Source of the DNA: Proales similis
Lineage: Eukaryota; Rotifera; Eurotatoria; Ploima; Proalidae
Length of the DNA stretch: 64,000 nucleotides
Direction: 5' to 3'
NCBI GenBank assembly: GCA_019059635.1
Contig: JAGVRJ010000009.1
Location: forward strand, 62,001-126,000
Of this stretch, positions 47,266 to 57,433 are shown piece by piece. Each line of letters starts with the position of its first letter. Within the stretch, counting starts at the first letter, position 1. Below the pieces are notes generated by a model that saw only the letters and a program-made list of their open reading frames with translations, made no database searches and was not told the origin of the DNA. The position numbers and the translations under genes were made by a program.

Positions 47266-50200
47266 TTAGGCTAAATAACGATAGGAGTCTTTTTCGTTTT
47301 CGCATCGTTCCAGGTACTCTTTCTCAATAAGAATGTCGATACATTTCTAAAGAAAAGTTCCGATTACAAACCAGCTATCTTAGGAAACGAGAAAAAACAG
47401 GTGTACCTTTATGACTGGAACTTTGGGCTTGAATCGAGGCGAAAGCTGAGTGAGCACTTCGTTTATAAGCTGAGTGTGTTTAAGCTGTTTGCGCATTTTC
47501 ATAATTCGAACGATTGCAGCCTAGTTTCGAATTCAAACAATTAGACAAATCAAAGATACAGCTTTGATGACCTGTTTGGCTTACCTGGATATGTAGTTTC
47601 CTGTCTTCTTCGATATTCTTATGAGTTTTTTCGTCTTCTTGCTTGACATCGGATCTAATTGGCGCGTTGATGTTTATTCGTATCTTTTTGCTTCAATTTC
47701 ATTTTAGATAAAATTCATTTAAAAATTTGCGATTTCGACGAAATTACTTTTTGTAGTTGAGGAACAGTCGAACTATCGTGCTCATATTGATTTCGTTCTC
47801 TTCCATTTCCTCCTTGTCGCTCACCAATAGTTTAGATTTGAAAAGAACATAGAGAACTTGAACCAGGAGCTCAAGCTTGATTTGCGTAAGCTCAACGATC
47901 TCTTTAACAGTGTATTCGGTTTTCTCATTGAAGAGCAAGAGAATAACTATTTGAAAGGTTGATGCCTAAACGATTATTGAATTCTTTCTCGATATCTTGA
48001 TGCTTCTATTTGGTAAGAAAAATTGTGCGAACCTGCAAAGTGTGACGATTTTTGAAGCAATTAGTGACCAGCTCGCCTTTCGACTGCGCATAGATCCAAC
48101 TAAGCTTTCTTCCATTATGATGACTACCGTAAAATTCCATGAAACGCAAATAGCATTTTTCAAGCTGAATAAAAAAAAATGTTTAATTGGAAGGAGAAGC
48201 ACAATTCAGACTTTGACCCACTTCTGGCGGTAGACTGAGAGAAAGCGATGCGTTAAATGGCCAAGATCCTGAACTTAGTACCATTATGTAAAAATCGACT
48301 TGAAAACAATTCGCAGTCTTCAATAAGAACTTTTTCTGCTTCTAAGCTAAAACTCAAGCTTACTGTTTATCTTTTGATCCTTAGAATCTAGAAACCGTTT
48401 GAAGCCTTCATTCAAGTCCTTGCTAACTCCAATGTCCAAGAACATTCGCTGCAGTTTTGAAGTGTATTCGAATCCGCACGCGGTTTTCAATTTTGAAATC
48501 ATGGTTGATTCTGCGTCATCAGATGCCGAAGACTGATGGACCAGTCGTTTGGCGAGCCATTTGCTGTAGAACTTCTGAAATACATCTTTGTCCTCTATAT
48601 AAGTGAATACAACCATAACTTCGTTTAATGCTTCCTCCAGTTCTGCTTCCTCGACATTTTTGGTGCTCTTTTTAAGCAGCAAGTCGCAGTATCTTGCCAA
48701 AAGCTCAGGCGACTTGGAAGAATTGTTAACTCTCTTGGTGACCGCATTGGAGTTTATAAAGCGACCGCAAGCCTTGTCAAGTGCGGCAACAAAGCCTTTA
48801 TCGTTATGAAACGAGCCCAATACCAGCAAATCGTATTTTCTATGAACTTCCAAAATTGTTTGGACATATATTTTTGGATCCTGGCAAAATAAGACCGTTG
48901 AGAGTACAAAATCTAAGCTATTCGAGATGCGCAAAAGGTTGGACTCACGTTTAATGCAGCATCAGCACATTTTTCAATCGCGCTCATGCCTTGGTTGTAA
49001 ATGAACAGCTCTAAACTGCGTTTGAGCTCTGTGAGTCCATCTGGAATCTTCGCCACGAGATCATACATCCTGGCCAAGTCTGTCAGAGAGAAACATTGAG
49101 AAAAGTTCGATTTGGGATTTTTAAGTCAACATGCCTTCGTTCTTGCCGTCTTCGAGCAAATTTTGGAACTCCGTGTAAAATAGATCGAGGTGACGCTTAA
49201 TAAGCACTTCTTCGCATTTTCTCATCAAAATTTCCTCGGTACTTTCGTGCAAATACAGACGAACTCTCTTCTTCTCTTCCTCAAGCCTTTGTTCGACTTT
49301 TTTTATATATTCTGTGATCGGATTATGACGTAAGAATTCAGAGCTCTCTCGGCTGTAGTAATTCTCAGAGTCGCTCAGGAAAGGGCTTTCTAAAAACTCC
49401 TGGTAAATTTTCAAAGTCGGCTCAGTACACTGCTTTGCCTCGGTTTCATTCAAGCCCAGAGCGACTAAGTTTTCACATGAGAGCAAATATCATCAAAAAA
49501 AATTCTAATTTCTTCTTACCATAACACTCTGCTACTCCAGATATAAGCCTCGAGTTGATTGGTTCACCGTTTCGTTCCCGCTCGATCAATTTGAGCACAG
49601 CGTTGGTAACTTTTTTTGAAAAAAACTTAAAGAAGATTTCGCGCCAAGTAACGAGTGCCAGCTATTTCGAAATGTTTAAATTCAAAGTTAAACAATGTCA
49701 ACTCTCGTAATAAATTGCCTACATTGTAGATTTCATAAACGTTATTATTGCCACTGTCGTTTTCGCGTTTAACCCAGTGTCGGTTTAAATAAGTGCAAAA
49801 TCCGTTTAGGACTTTGCTCGAAAATTGAAAGTCTTCCCATTTTTTTGTATAGAATTTGAGCACATCTTCATCCATGAGTTCGGCCCCGTTTGTTCTCAAA
49901 TTGGTCAAGTAAGTTTGAAGGAAGCTTTGAAGCTTCAGATAAAGCTCGCTGCCGATCACCTGAGCTCCCTCGTTGGCACTGGAGCTCATTTGACCTTTTT
50001 TGGAGGCTATGGTGGTTTTAGAACTATTACGAACTGTCAGCGGGCCGACGGATGACTTTCCACTCGAGCTCGTACAGTGATTGTACACTTGTCTATTTGA
50101 GATTTAACGGAGTTTTTTAATATAATTCAAATATTAACCAAACGCCTGAAGCATTACGAGTAAAGCGTCATGTAGCGGGCAGTGGTCATTGTTCGCTGTT

Positions 50201-50357
50201 CATAAGCGTTTTCGATGCCCATCTTCAGATCCTCCCAAATTTCGTTTAGGCCTGCAGCAGAGCTCATTGTGTTGTTGTTTCCTTGATGATTGGCTTGCAC
50301 GTTCATGTGATTCAGCGTCATGCATACCTTGGGCGATCCGAGTCTATCCCTGCTCAT
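47266..50357 (-). CDS. CUL1: Cullin 1, scaffold of SCF ubiquitin ligases
   Basis: Links SKP1/F-box receptors (N-terminus) to the RBX1 RING protein (C-terminus). About nine exons. Exon 1 [12 protein letters not shown]..., then [20 protein letters not shown] aligns with [20 protein letters not shown] of CUL1. Further blocks: [20 protein letters not shown] and [87 protein letters not shown] and [19 protein letters not shown]. Near the end IVRIMKMRK carries the lysine modified by NEDD8, followed by [20 protein letters not shown] and the usual YRYLA-stop. The N-terminal extension of about 30 residues before the conserved helix is longer than in human and Asn-rich. Confidence 0.95.
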
Positions 50358-50695
50358 AATTCTAAATCAAAACTATCAAGTAGGTCCAGATTGGGGTCCA
50401 ACGGGCGCTTAATGGTCCCTTTATTTCAAAACGGTCCCAAATTATGGATTTCATAATATTAATGATGTTTTAGCTGCGACTAAAGCCTTAACACTCAACG
50501 TATCGCTCTTTGTTGCGCATTATAGCCGATCGAGTGGCAGAACTTTCTATAGTTTATGACGATCCATAAAGCACCACTTTTAAACAAGAAATTTACCTAT
50601 TTCTCATTTATCAACAAAAATCATATTATCTAAACGGCCGTGATTGAAATCGACTCAACACAACATTTAGTGCTGTTGTTTATAATCCAATAATA
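50358..50695. promoter_or_regulatory. Divergent promoter region CUL1 / small ORF
   Basis: 338 bases between two divergent starts. No TATA box at a convincing position; no coding signal. Confidence 0.4.
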
Positions 50696-51022
50696 ATGCT
50701 TTTAAGCAATCGGCCCCTGAAAGGAGCGAGAATATTACAATCGTTGTCAATCGAATTAAAAGCAAATTTAGCATCATTTAATCTATCAGCCAGCGAGCAA
50801 CCAGAAGAACACATAAAGATTCAATTTCGATCTAGCCGTGAGAATGAATATTTTCTTGGAATAGAGTCACATCTTGTCTCTAATCTTAAAACCGCTTTAA
50901 AAATGCGGGTTAAGTTCGTTCCGGTGCACTTTTGCACAAACCATATCAATTTTGAACTTGCCAGGCTGGAAATCAAAATTAAGGAAATATATCAGTCATT
51001 TCATAACATAAGTCATAACTGA
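50696..51022 (+). CDS. Small uncharacterised protein, possibly mitochondrial
   Basis: 108 residues, intronless. The N-terminus MLLSNRPLKGARILQSLSIE has Arg/Lys and no acidic residue for 18 positions, as in mitochondrial presequences; the rest is a mixed alpha/beta soluble sequence (EEHIKIQFRSSRENEYFLGI, LARLEIKIKEIYQSF). No family recognised. It diverges from CUL1. A 38-codon minus-strand frame beginning MGIFEESRRLADKF (51111 down) overlaps its last codons and may belong to something else. Moderate confidence because of length and composition. Confidence 0.4.
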   Translation: MLLSNRPLKGARILQSLSIELKANLASFNLSASEQPEEHIKIQFRSSRENEYFLGIESHLVSNLKTALKMRVKFVPVHFCTNHINFELARLEIKIKEIYQSFHNISHN

Positions 51023-51232
51023 ATCCAGATCATCGTGATTAGCTTCCATTTCCAAAAATCCTTCATCTAAGAATTTGTCTGCAAGCCTTCTTGATTCCTC
51101 AAAGATTCCCATAAAATTTTATTATTTCCTGTGTGCGAAGTCAGGTTTTCGCAGTACAAAATCATTAAGCTTCAATTGGTGATAGTGAATCAAATATTTA
51201 TACCGACAATTTCCACAAACAGTTGGTTTAAG

Positions 51233-53248
51233 TTAAGTGATGTTTGAGTGAATTGTTGACGGATTAGCAAAAACAAATGAAAATTGGCACAAGGAACAAC
51301 TGAGCCGGTGATTAGAGATACATTGGTTGCAGTGAAGAGCTTTACATTTTGGGATCGGGCAGTTAATTAGCAGCTCAAGACACGGCTCTCCACAATTGCA
51401 ACATCTTTTTCGTTTCAGATTGGAAAAAAGTCGAAAAAAAGGTCTTAAGATAGCTTTGAAATCAGGATAGAAACAAACTAAGCAAAGAACTTCGTGACCA
51501 AGTTTTAAAGGAAAGCACGAAAACCAACAAATAAAATTTGAAAAATTAAATCCTTTTCGCTTGGCTGAGTCTGAGCCGTTTATCACCTTAAGGTTTTGAA
51601 AAGGTTCATTTTCAATCAACAACTTATGATAGAGCCATGCTGTTCGCTCTTTTTTACGTTCTGGATACCAGGAGCCGGCAATAAGCGGCAATAAACGCTT
51701 TGTGTATGGCTGGAAAGCTGTAAGAACAACCAAAAATAAGCATAAAGATATTATACTGAGTTTGGCTGCCGAATCAGTTGGAAATATCTCAGGCAGACAT
51801 TCGTGGTTTTCGAACAGTTCTTTCTGCGCACCAGCATCGTCGATGGCTTTAAAAAGCTTTTGATACAACTCGGCTAAAAGACTTTGTCCCGACACGTGAG
51901 TGTGAATTTTTTCGGCTGAATTGAACTCAACTCTTATTCTAGTATGTTCAAGAGCAAAACGATTGAACTTTTGCATAAGATGATCGACAAGCAGGATCAA
52001 AAGGCAAGGTGCCACCGACATCAGACATAGAAGGATGGAAATTTTGACCATCATACGCTCTTTGGCAGAAAAGCAACTTTCAAAAGGCCGAACATACTTT
52101 TCTTTCAAATTGTGGTTAAATCGCAGAACAGTTGGAAGATTTTGCTTCTTTCTTCTGTCGTCAAGTTCGAAAAAACTCGGCATAAGGACGTAATTGGCAA
52201 ATGAATTGCTTTCTAAGTACCGTCTCAGGTAGCAAGCGGCGCTAAGAAATATTACTAGAAAAGAGACGGGTAACAAGAGCTCAATGATATTTACGACAAA
52301 ACTCAATCGAGACATTTTTTCAAAATACATATTTGAAATTTCCAGGAGGAGAATATTGAAATTTTTGTCGGGTGAAAACTTTTTCTCTACTTCAGCTCTA
52401 TGAGAAGCATTGAAATCGAATTGAGCAAACAAATCATCAAATAAAGCGTCGACAATCCTCTCCCAGTTTTCTTTTGTCAAATCACGTAGAGTTGAGGCTA
52501 AAAATGTAAAGGAGTAAGGCGCTGAATCGCAGATCTGGTCAATTGACCTGACTGAAGAACAAGCAGCATAAAACATGCTTATTGCAGTTCCATACAGATT
52601 ATTGCTGTTCCTATGATAGGCCCGGTGTACCATTGAATTGCATAAGAGGTCCATACGGCGGAAAACAGTCTGACATTCGACGGATGCATCCTGCAATCCG
52701 CTTAGAACGTTACGCATTTGACTAAGAATATCCTTAACTCGGTTTCTGGCTGAAGTGATTTTCTTTTCCAACTTGACTTTGGATGAGTGAAGATCAAGCG
52801 CCACCGTGTTAAACCACTTGACCATTTTATTATTGACCAAAATACCACTCAGTTTCTTCTCAAGTAGAAGCTTATTGCATTGCACAGAGCGAAGTAGCGA
52901 ATGAATATTAGCAAGCAGATTCGGGACTATTTTTGACACGGTAATGAGGTAAAGTTTTAGGGTTAAAACTCCTCGACCTCTATTTGAGGCCACAAATGGA
53001 AGAGAAAGACATAAAGTGCATTGAAAAGGAGTATACTGTAGCAAGAATGCGACGAATATCAAGACGAACAAGAGAAAAAAAAATATCGGGCTGCTGGTCG
53101 ATTGATTTTTTGAATAGGCTTGAGAAATGATCAGAATCAGCTCCGAAAAGAAGCTGGCTGCGCTTAAACTAAGAAACAATTTGAAAAGAAGATGCAAAAT
53201 AACTTGGAAACGTTTGAAATTTTGTTGTATTTGCATCCCGTAGAACAT
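51233..53248 (-). CDS. DC-STAMP-domain membrane protein with C-terminal RING (DCST1/2 type)
   Basis: Single exon, 671 residues. Hydrophobic segments near residues 20-45, 52-85, 318-345, 403-425 and 508-526 give the multi-pass plan of DCST1/DCST2, with the DC-STAMP-like domain in the second half (SFFELDDRRKKQNLPTVLRF, KERMMVKISILLCLM). The C-terminus carries a Cys-rich RING-like module CCNCGEPCLELLINCPIPKC followed by LHCNQCISNHRLSCSLC, as in the DCST family. In animals these proteins (Drosophila sneaky, C. elegans SPE-42/SPE-49, mammalian DCST1/2) are needed in sperm for egg activation or gamete fusion. I cannot separate DCST1 from DCST2. Start at the Met before the first hydrophobic segment; no signal peptide. 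Confidence 0.8.
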   Translation of the reverse strand: MFYGMQIQQNFKRFQVILHLLFKLFLSLSAASFFSELILIISQAYSKNQSTSSPIFFFLLFVLIFVAFLLQYTPFQCTLCLSLPFVASNRGRGVLTLKLYLITVSKIVPNLLANIHSLLRSVQCNKLLLEKKLSGILVNNKMVKWFNTVALDLHSSKVKLEKKITSARNRVKDILSQMRNVLSGLQDASVECQTVFRRMDLLCNSMVHRAYHRNSNNLYGTAISMFYAACSSVRSIDQICDSAPYSFTFLASTLRDLTKENWERIVDALFDDLFAQFDFNASHRAEVEKKFSPDKNFNILLLEISNMYFEKMSRLSFVVNIIELLLPVSFLVIFLSAACYLRRYLESNSFANYVLMPSFFELDDRRKKQNLPTVLRFNHNLKEKYVRPFESCFSAKERMMVKISILLCLMSVAPCLLILLVDHLMQKFNRFALEHTRIRVEFNSAEKIHTHVSGQSLLAELYQKLFKAIDDAGAQKELFENHECLPEIFPTDSAAKLSIISLCLFLVVLTAFQPYTKRLLPLIAGSWYPERKKERTAWLYHKLLIENEPFQNLKVINGSDSAKRKGFNFSNFICWFSCFPLKLGHEVLCLVCFYPDFKAILRPFFRLFSNLKRKRCCNCGEPCLELLINCPIPKCKALHCNQCISNHRLSCSLCQFSFVFANPSTIHSNIT

Positions 53249-53679
53249 TTTTCAGTTTTGATTAAATAAATAAAATGAGGTTATTTAAGGCTTCAAGAAT
53301 TGAAGGCAGATTGATCTTTCTTAATCTATTTTTTTTCGATAGCTATTGGTTGCTAAGAGCTGCAGTAATTACAAGGATTTTAAAGCATAACGCATTTAAG
53401 ATTGCTTTTTGATTGAACTGAAGCACTTAAATTGAAATTATCTTGGGTTCTGTATCAAAAATCCATTTCAACTCATTTTGTGAGGCTAGTTTTGCAAACA
53501 AATGGAACGTTCTAAAATTTTCCAAATAACTAGATTCAGCTTCAACAGATGCAAATCGCATTTCCCGCGTACGATTCTCAAGTAGATGATGCAAAATTTC
53601 TGACGGTCCTTATGTAATCAGGCCATTTAACTATTTTTTTTTTAAATTCAGACTATAGAAACTAAGACTAGACAAAAGC
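53249..53679. other. Divergent intergenic region DCST / LONP1
   Basis: 431 bases with both promoters and no coding signal; poly-T tract just before the LONP1 start region. Confidence 0.45.
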
Positions 53680-56600
53680 ATGTCCCAGGTGCTGGTAAGC
53701 AACGCCTGCAAACTTGTTAAGCATAGAAGTATCGCTTCAGCGATCAGGCTTGCTAGACCGAAAGTATCCAATTCACTCATTCTGAGACAATCTTGTGTTC
53801 TACAGGAATGGAGAACGAGGCCATTTGCATTACCGGTTCGATGCCAGATTCATACATCAACTCGGCTTTTTGAGCGCGATGAGAAAAACAATGACGATGA
53901 GAATATAGTCAAAGAAAAAAATGAGAGGGATCCACCAAACATGCCCCTTCCAATACCATCAATGAACGCGCTTGCTCCGATCCAAGTCCCCGATTTCTTT
54001 CCAAAAGTACCACTGGTTGCCATATCGAGGAATCCACTTTTCCCACGATTCATCAAAATGATCGAAGTATGAAAATATTAAACGAACAAGTTTACTTTTT
54101 TTAAACAAATCGGCTAGATCTCCGACAAAAATTTAATGGATTTAATTCGGCGCAAAGTTCACTTGAACATGCCATTTATCGGTGTATTTATGAGAAAGGA
54201 GGAAAAGTAAGTTTTTGCTTCCAAAAAAAAAGCATTATCTTAAGCGTTTATCCAAAAATCCACAGGGATGATGACGTTATCAAGTCTTTGGACGAAGTTC
54301 ATCCTGTCGGAACTTTCACTCAAATACACGAAGTTCAAGACCTAGGAGATAAGATTCGGATGGTAGTAATGGGACATCGAAGGATCCGAATCGACGGGAT
54401 CGCAAATGACATTGAAGAAGACAATCTGGTTCCACCAGAGCTTTCAGAAGGTAGAAACAGTTTCTACAGCTGCTTGCGTGCTTTTATTTCACGGATCAAT
54501 GAAAGCAAAGCCAATTAAAAATGGGCTTAGGAGAAGAAAGAAAATAGCGAATCAGGATTCGATGGAGCAGATCAATAACGATTCCAAACTAACTCAAGAA
54601 GCAAAGCCGAAGACTGAACAAATTCTTATGGTCGACACAAGTAACCTGAATCATGAAGAATATGAATCGAATCAAGAAATTAAGGTACCTGTATTTGTAG
54701 GCGGCGGAGTTTCAAAGTTTTAATCAAAAAGATTTATTTAGGCTCTGTCAAACGAGATAATCAAGACCATTAGAGACATAATTGCGCTCAATCCAATTTA
54801 TCGGGAATCGATTTCATTGCTTCTTCAGGGAGGCCAGCGAGTTGTTGACAATCCAGTGTACTTGAGCGACCTTGGTGAGTGTTTCTTTTCGACATTTCAG
54901 TCATTCAAACATTTGACTATGTTTGCTTGATCAAGGCGCTGCTCTGACGAATGCTGAGCCTGCAGAGCAGCAAGAAGTTCTCGAAGAAATGAATGTTAGC
55001 GAAATTTTATCGGCAAACGCTTTTTTAACTCACGACTTATGCCTTGAACTTAAATAGATTCCCAACAGGCTAATGCATTCTCTGAAGCTACTGAAAAAAG
55101 AGCTGGAAATGAGCAAACTTCAGCAAAAAATCAGCAAAGAAGTCGAGGATAAAGTGAAGCAGCAGCATCGACGCTACATGCTGCAAGAACAGATGAAAGT
55201 TATAAAGAAAGAGTTGGGTATTGAGAAAGACGACAAAGACGCTATTGAAGAGAAGTTTCGCGAGCGCATCAAGAATCGAAACATTCCAAAACACGTCATG
55301 GAAGTAATTGACGAGGAATTGAAAAAACTAAGCTTTCTTGATCACCATTCGGCTGAATTTAAGTAAGCAATTGAAAGAAAATTTACGTAATCAACTCGCT
55401 TTTTCATATTCAATTTAAGCGTGTCGCGCAACTATCTGGACTGGCTTACCAACCTGCCATGGGGCATAACTTCCGAAGAATGTTTAGATATTCAAAGAGC
55501 AAAAGCCATTTTAGATGAAGATCACTATGGCCTTGACGATGTGAAGAAACGAATTCTGGTAAGACTCTAAAATGGATCATGAATTCGCAGTTTATAGCAA
55601 ACTTAAAACCGTGAAGGAATTTATTTCTGTCAGTAAATTGAAAGGCACCACACACGGAAAGATACTCTGCTTTGTTGGTCCTCCAGGTGTAGGCAAGACC
55701 TCTATTGCGAGATCGATTGCTCGCGCCCTTCAACGAGAAGTAACTTTTAGCTGATCTTAGCCAAAACAAAGAGATTCGCTTTCATTCTCTTTTTTAAGTA
55801 TTTCCGGTTTAGTGTGGGCGGAATGACGGATGTTTCCGAAATAAAGGGACACCGGCGAACTTATATCGGAGCAATGCCAGGAAAAGTAATTCAATGCTTG
55901 AAAAAAACCAAAACAGAGAATCCCCTTGTGCTTATTGATGAAGTAAGAAAAAAAAGAAAACCTATCCTGATTCAAAAACTCAAACAAGCACGTTTCTATT
56001 TTACCAGGTTGATAAAATCGGTCGTGGAGGTTACCAAGGAGATCCTTCATCTGCGCTACTTGAGCTGCTCGATCCAGAGCAGAATGCTAACTTTTTGGAT
56101 CATTACCTCGATGTGCCCGTCGACTTGTCAAAGGTGTTGTTTGTCTGTACAGCAAATGTAACCGATACTATTCCTGAACCATTGCGTGATCGTATGGAAA
56201 TGATCGAAGTTTCAGGCTACGTTGCTGAAGAAAAGCTGGCCATCGCCAAACAGTATCTTATGCCTCAAGCGTCTGAGCATACAGGAGTCAGCTCAGAGCA
56301 AATTCAAATAAGCGACGACGCCCTTAATAAACTGATCAAGTATTATTGCAGAGAGAGCGGCGTACGCAATCTTAAAAAGCACATCGAGAAATTATATAGA
56401 AAAACTGCGTTCAAGCTCGTCAACGACCAGCAAACGGCTGTAAATATAACTGATGAGAATCTAAATGAGTTCGTCGGAAAACCGATATTCACCAGCGACC
56501 GAATGTATACCGAAACACCAATTGGCGTAGTAACCGGCCTTGCTTGGACAAGCATGGGAGGCTCGATGATTTTTATAGAGGCCACTGTCACACGCCCTGT

Positions 56601-57143
56601 TGACACTGCAAATGAGAGTAAAGAAAATGGCAGTTTGATGATGACTGGTCATCTAGGAGATGTCATGAAAGAGAGCATTCAAATTGCGTACACATACGCC
56701 AAGGCCTTCATGATGAAAAATCACCCAGAAAACAATTATCTACATCGATCACATCTCCATGTACATGTGCCTGAGGGAGCCACTCCAAAAGACGGCCCCT
56801 CAGCGGGGTGCACAGTTGTCAGTGCCTTGCTTTCTCTCGCACTAAATCGACCGCTGGTCAAAGACGTCGCAATGACTGGTGAGGTTTCACTGACTGGCAA
56901 AATTCTGCCAGTGGGCGGAATCAAAGAAAAAGTGATAGCGGTAAATACAATCTAAAACGCTTAACGCTTAACTCAGCTCTAAAAACGTTTCAGGCCAAGA
57001 GAGGAGGAATCAAAACAGTCATTCTGCCAGATGAGAATCTAAAAGACTACAACGAGCTGCAAGATTTTATCAAAGAGGGCATTCAAGTTCATTTTGCGCG
57101 CTCTTATGATGACGTATTTAAAATTATTTTCCCTCCTGCTTAG
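53680..57143 (+). CDS. LONP1: Mitochondrial Lon protease
   Basis: ATP-dependent protease of the mitochondrial matrix that degrades oxidised and misfolded proteins and binds mtDNA. About 12 exons. The N-terminus [20 protein letters not shown] is a basic presequence. Then the Lon substrate domain ([40 protein letters not shown]), a Lys/Arg-rich insert, [17 protein letters not shown] block, coiled coil, and the AAA+ core: Walker [74 protein letters not shown]. The protease domain has [20 protein letters not shown] (catalytic Ser) and [11 protein letters not shown] (catalytic Lys). It ends IIFPPA-stop. Joined intron positions explain every frame change. All catalytic residues are present; about 960 residues as in other animals. 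Confidence 0.96.
55751..55780 (-). other. U2 snRNA-like fragment inside a LONP1 intron
   Basis: Read on the minus strand, an intron of LONP1 contains TTTTGGCTAAGATCA, a 15-base match to the 5' region of U2 snRNA, preceded by AATCTC where U2 has TTCTCGG. The branch-point recognition sequence GTAGTA is not present downstream, so it is not a functional U2 gene. It may be a decayed retro-copy or coincidence. Confidence 0.2.
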
Positions 57144-57433
57144 ATTGCTTAGATGCTCAAGCGAATGCTTGTTTTTCCTCTTCAAAATTCGATCGCTGTA
57201 AAATAAACTCCAGAAACAAACCTCGTTTTTCAGAACCTGCATCTTTTACTCTACACTATTTGCTATCTTTTCTAATTAAGAGGTTACGTTCGAAGTTAAA
57301 AAAAGACAGAACTTGGCTATTTAGATTTTAATATTATTTATTGACTCTTGGAACGAACATTGAACTTTGGGCGCCCAGAGGATCTTGTCGAGGCGAAATC
57401 TGCTCGATTATGCACATCTCGGCCAAGCTAAGC

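Noticed and set aside
50995..51111. 38-codon minus-strand ORF MGIFEESRRLADKF...
   Set aside because: Too short, no splice partner found, and overlaps the plus-strand small ORF; noted only because of its MG start and protein-like composition.
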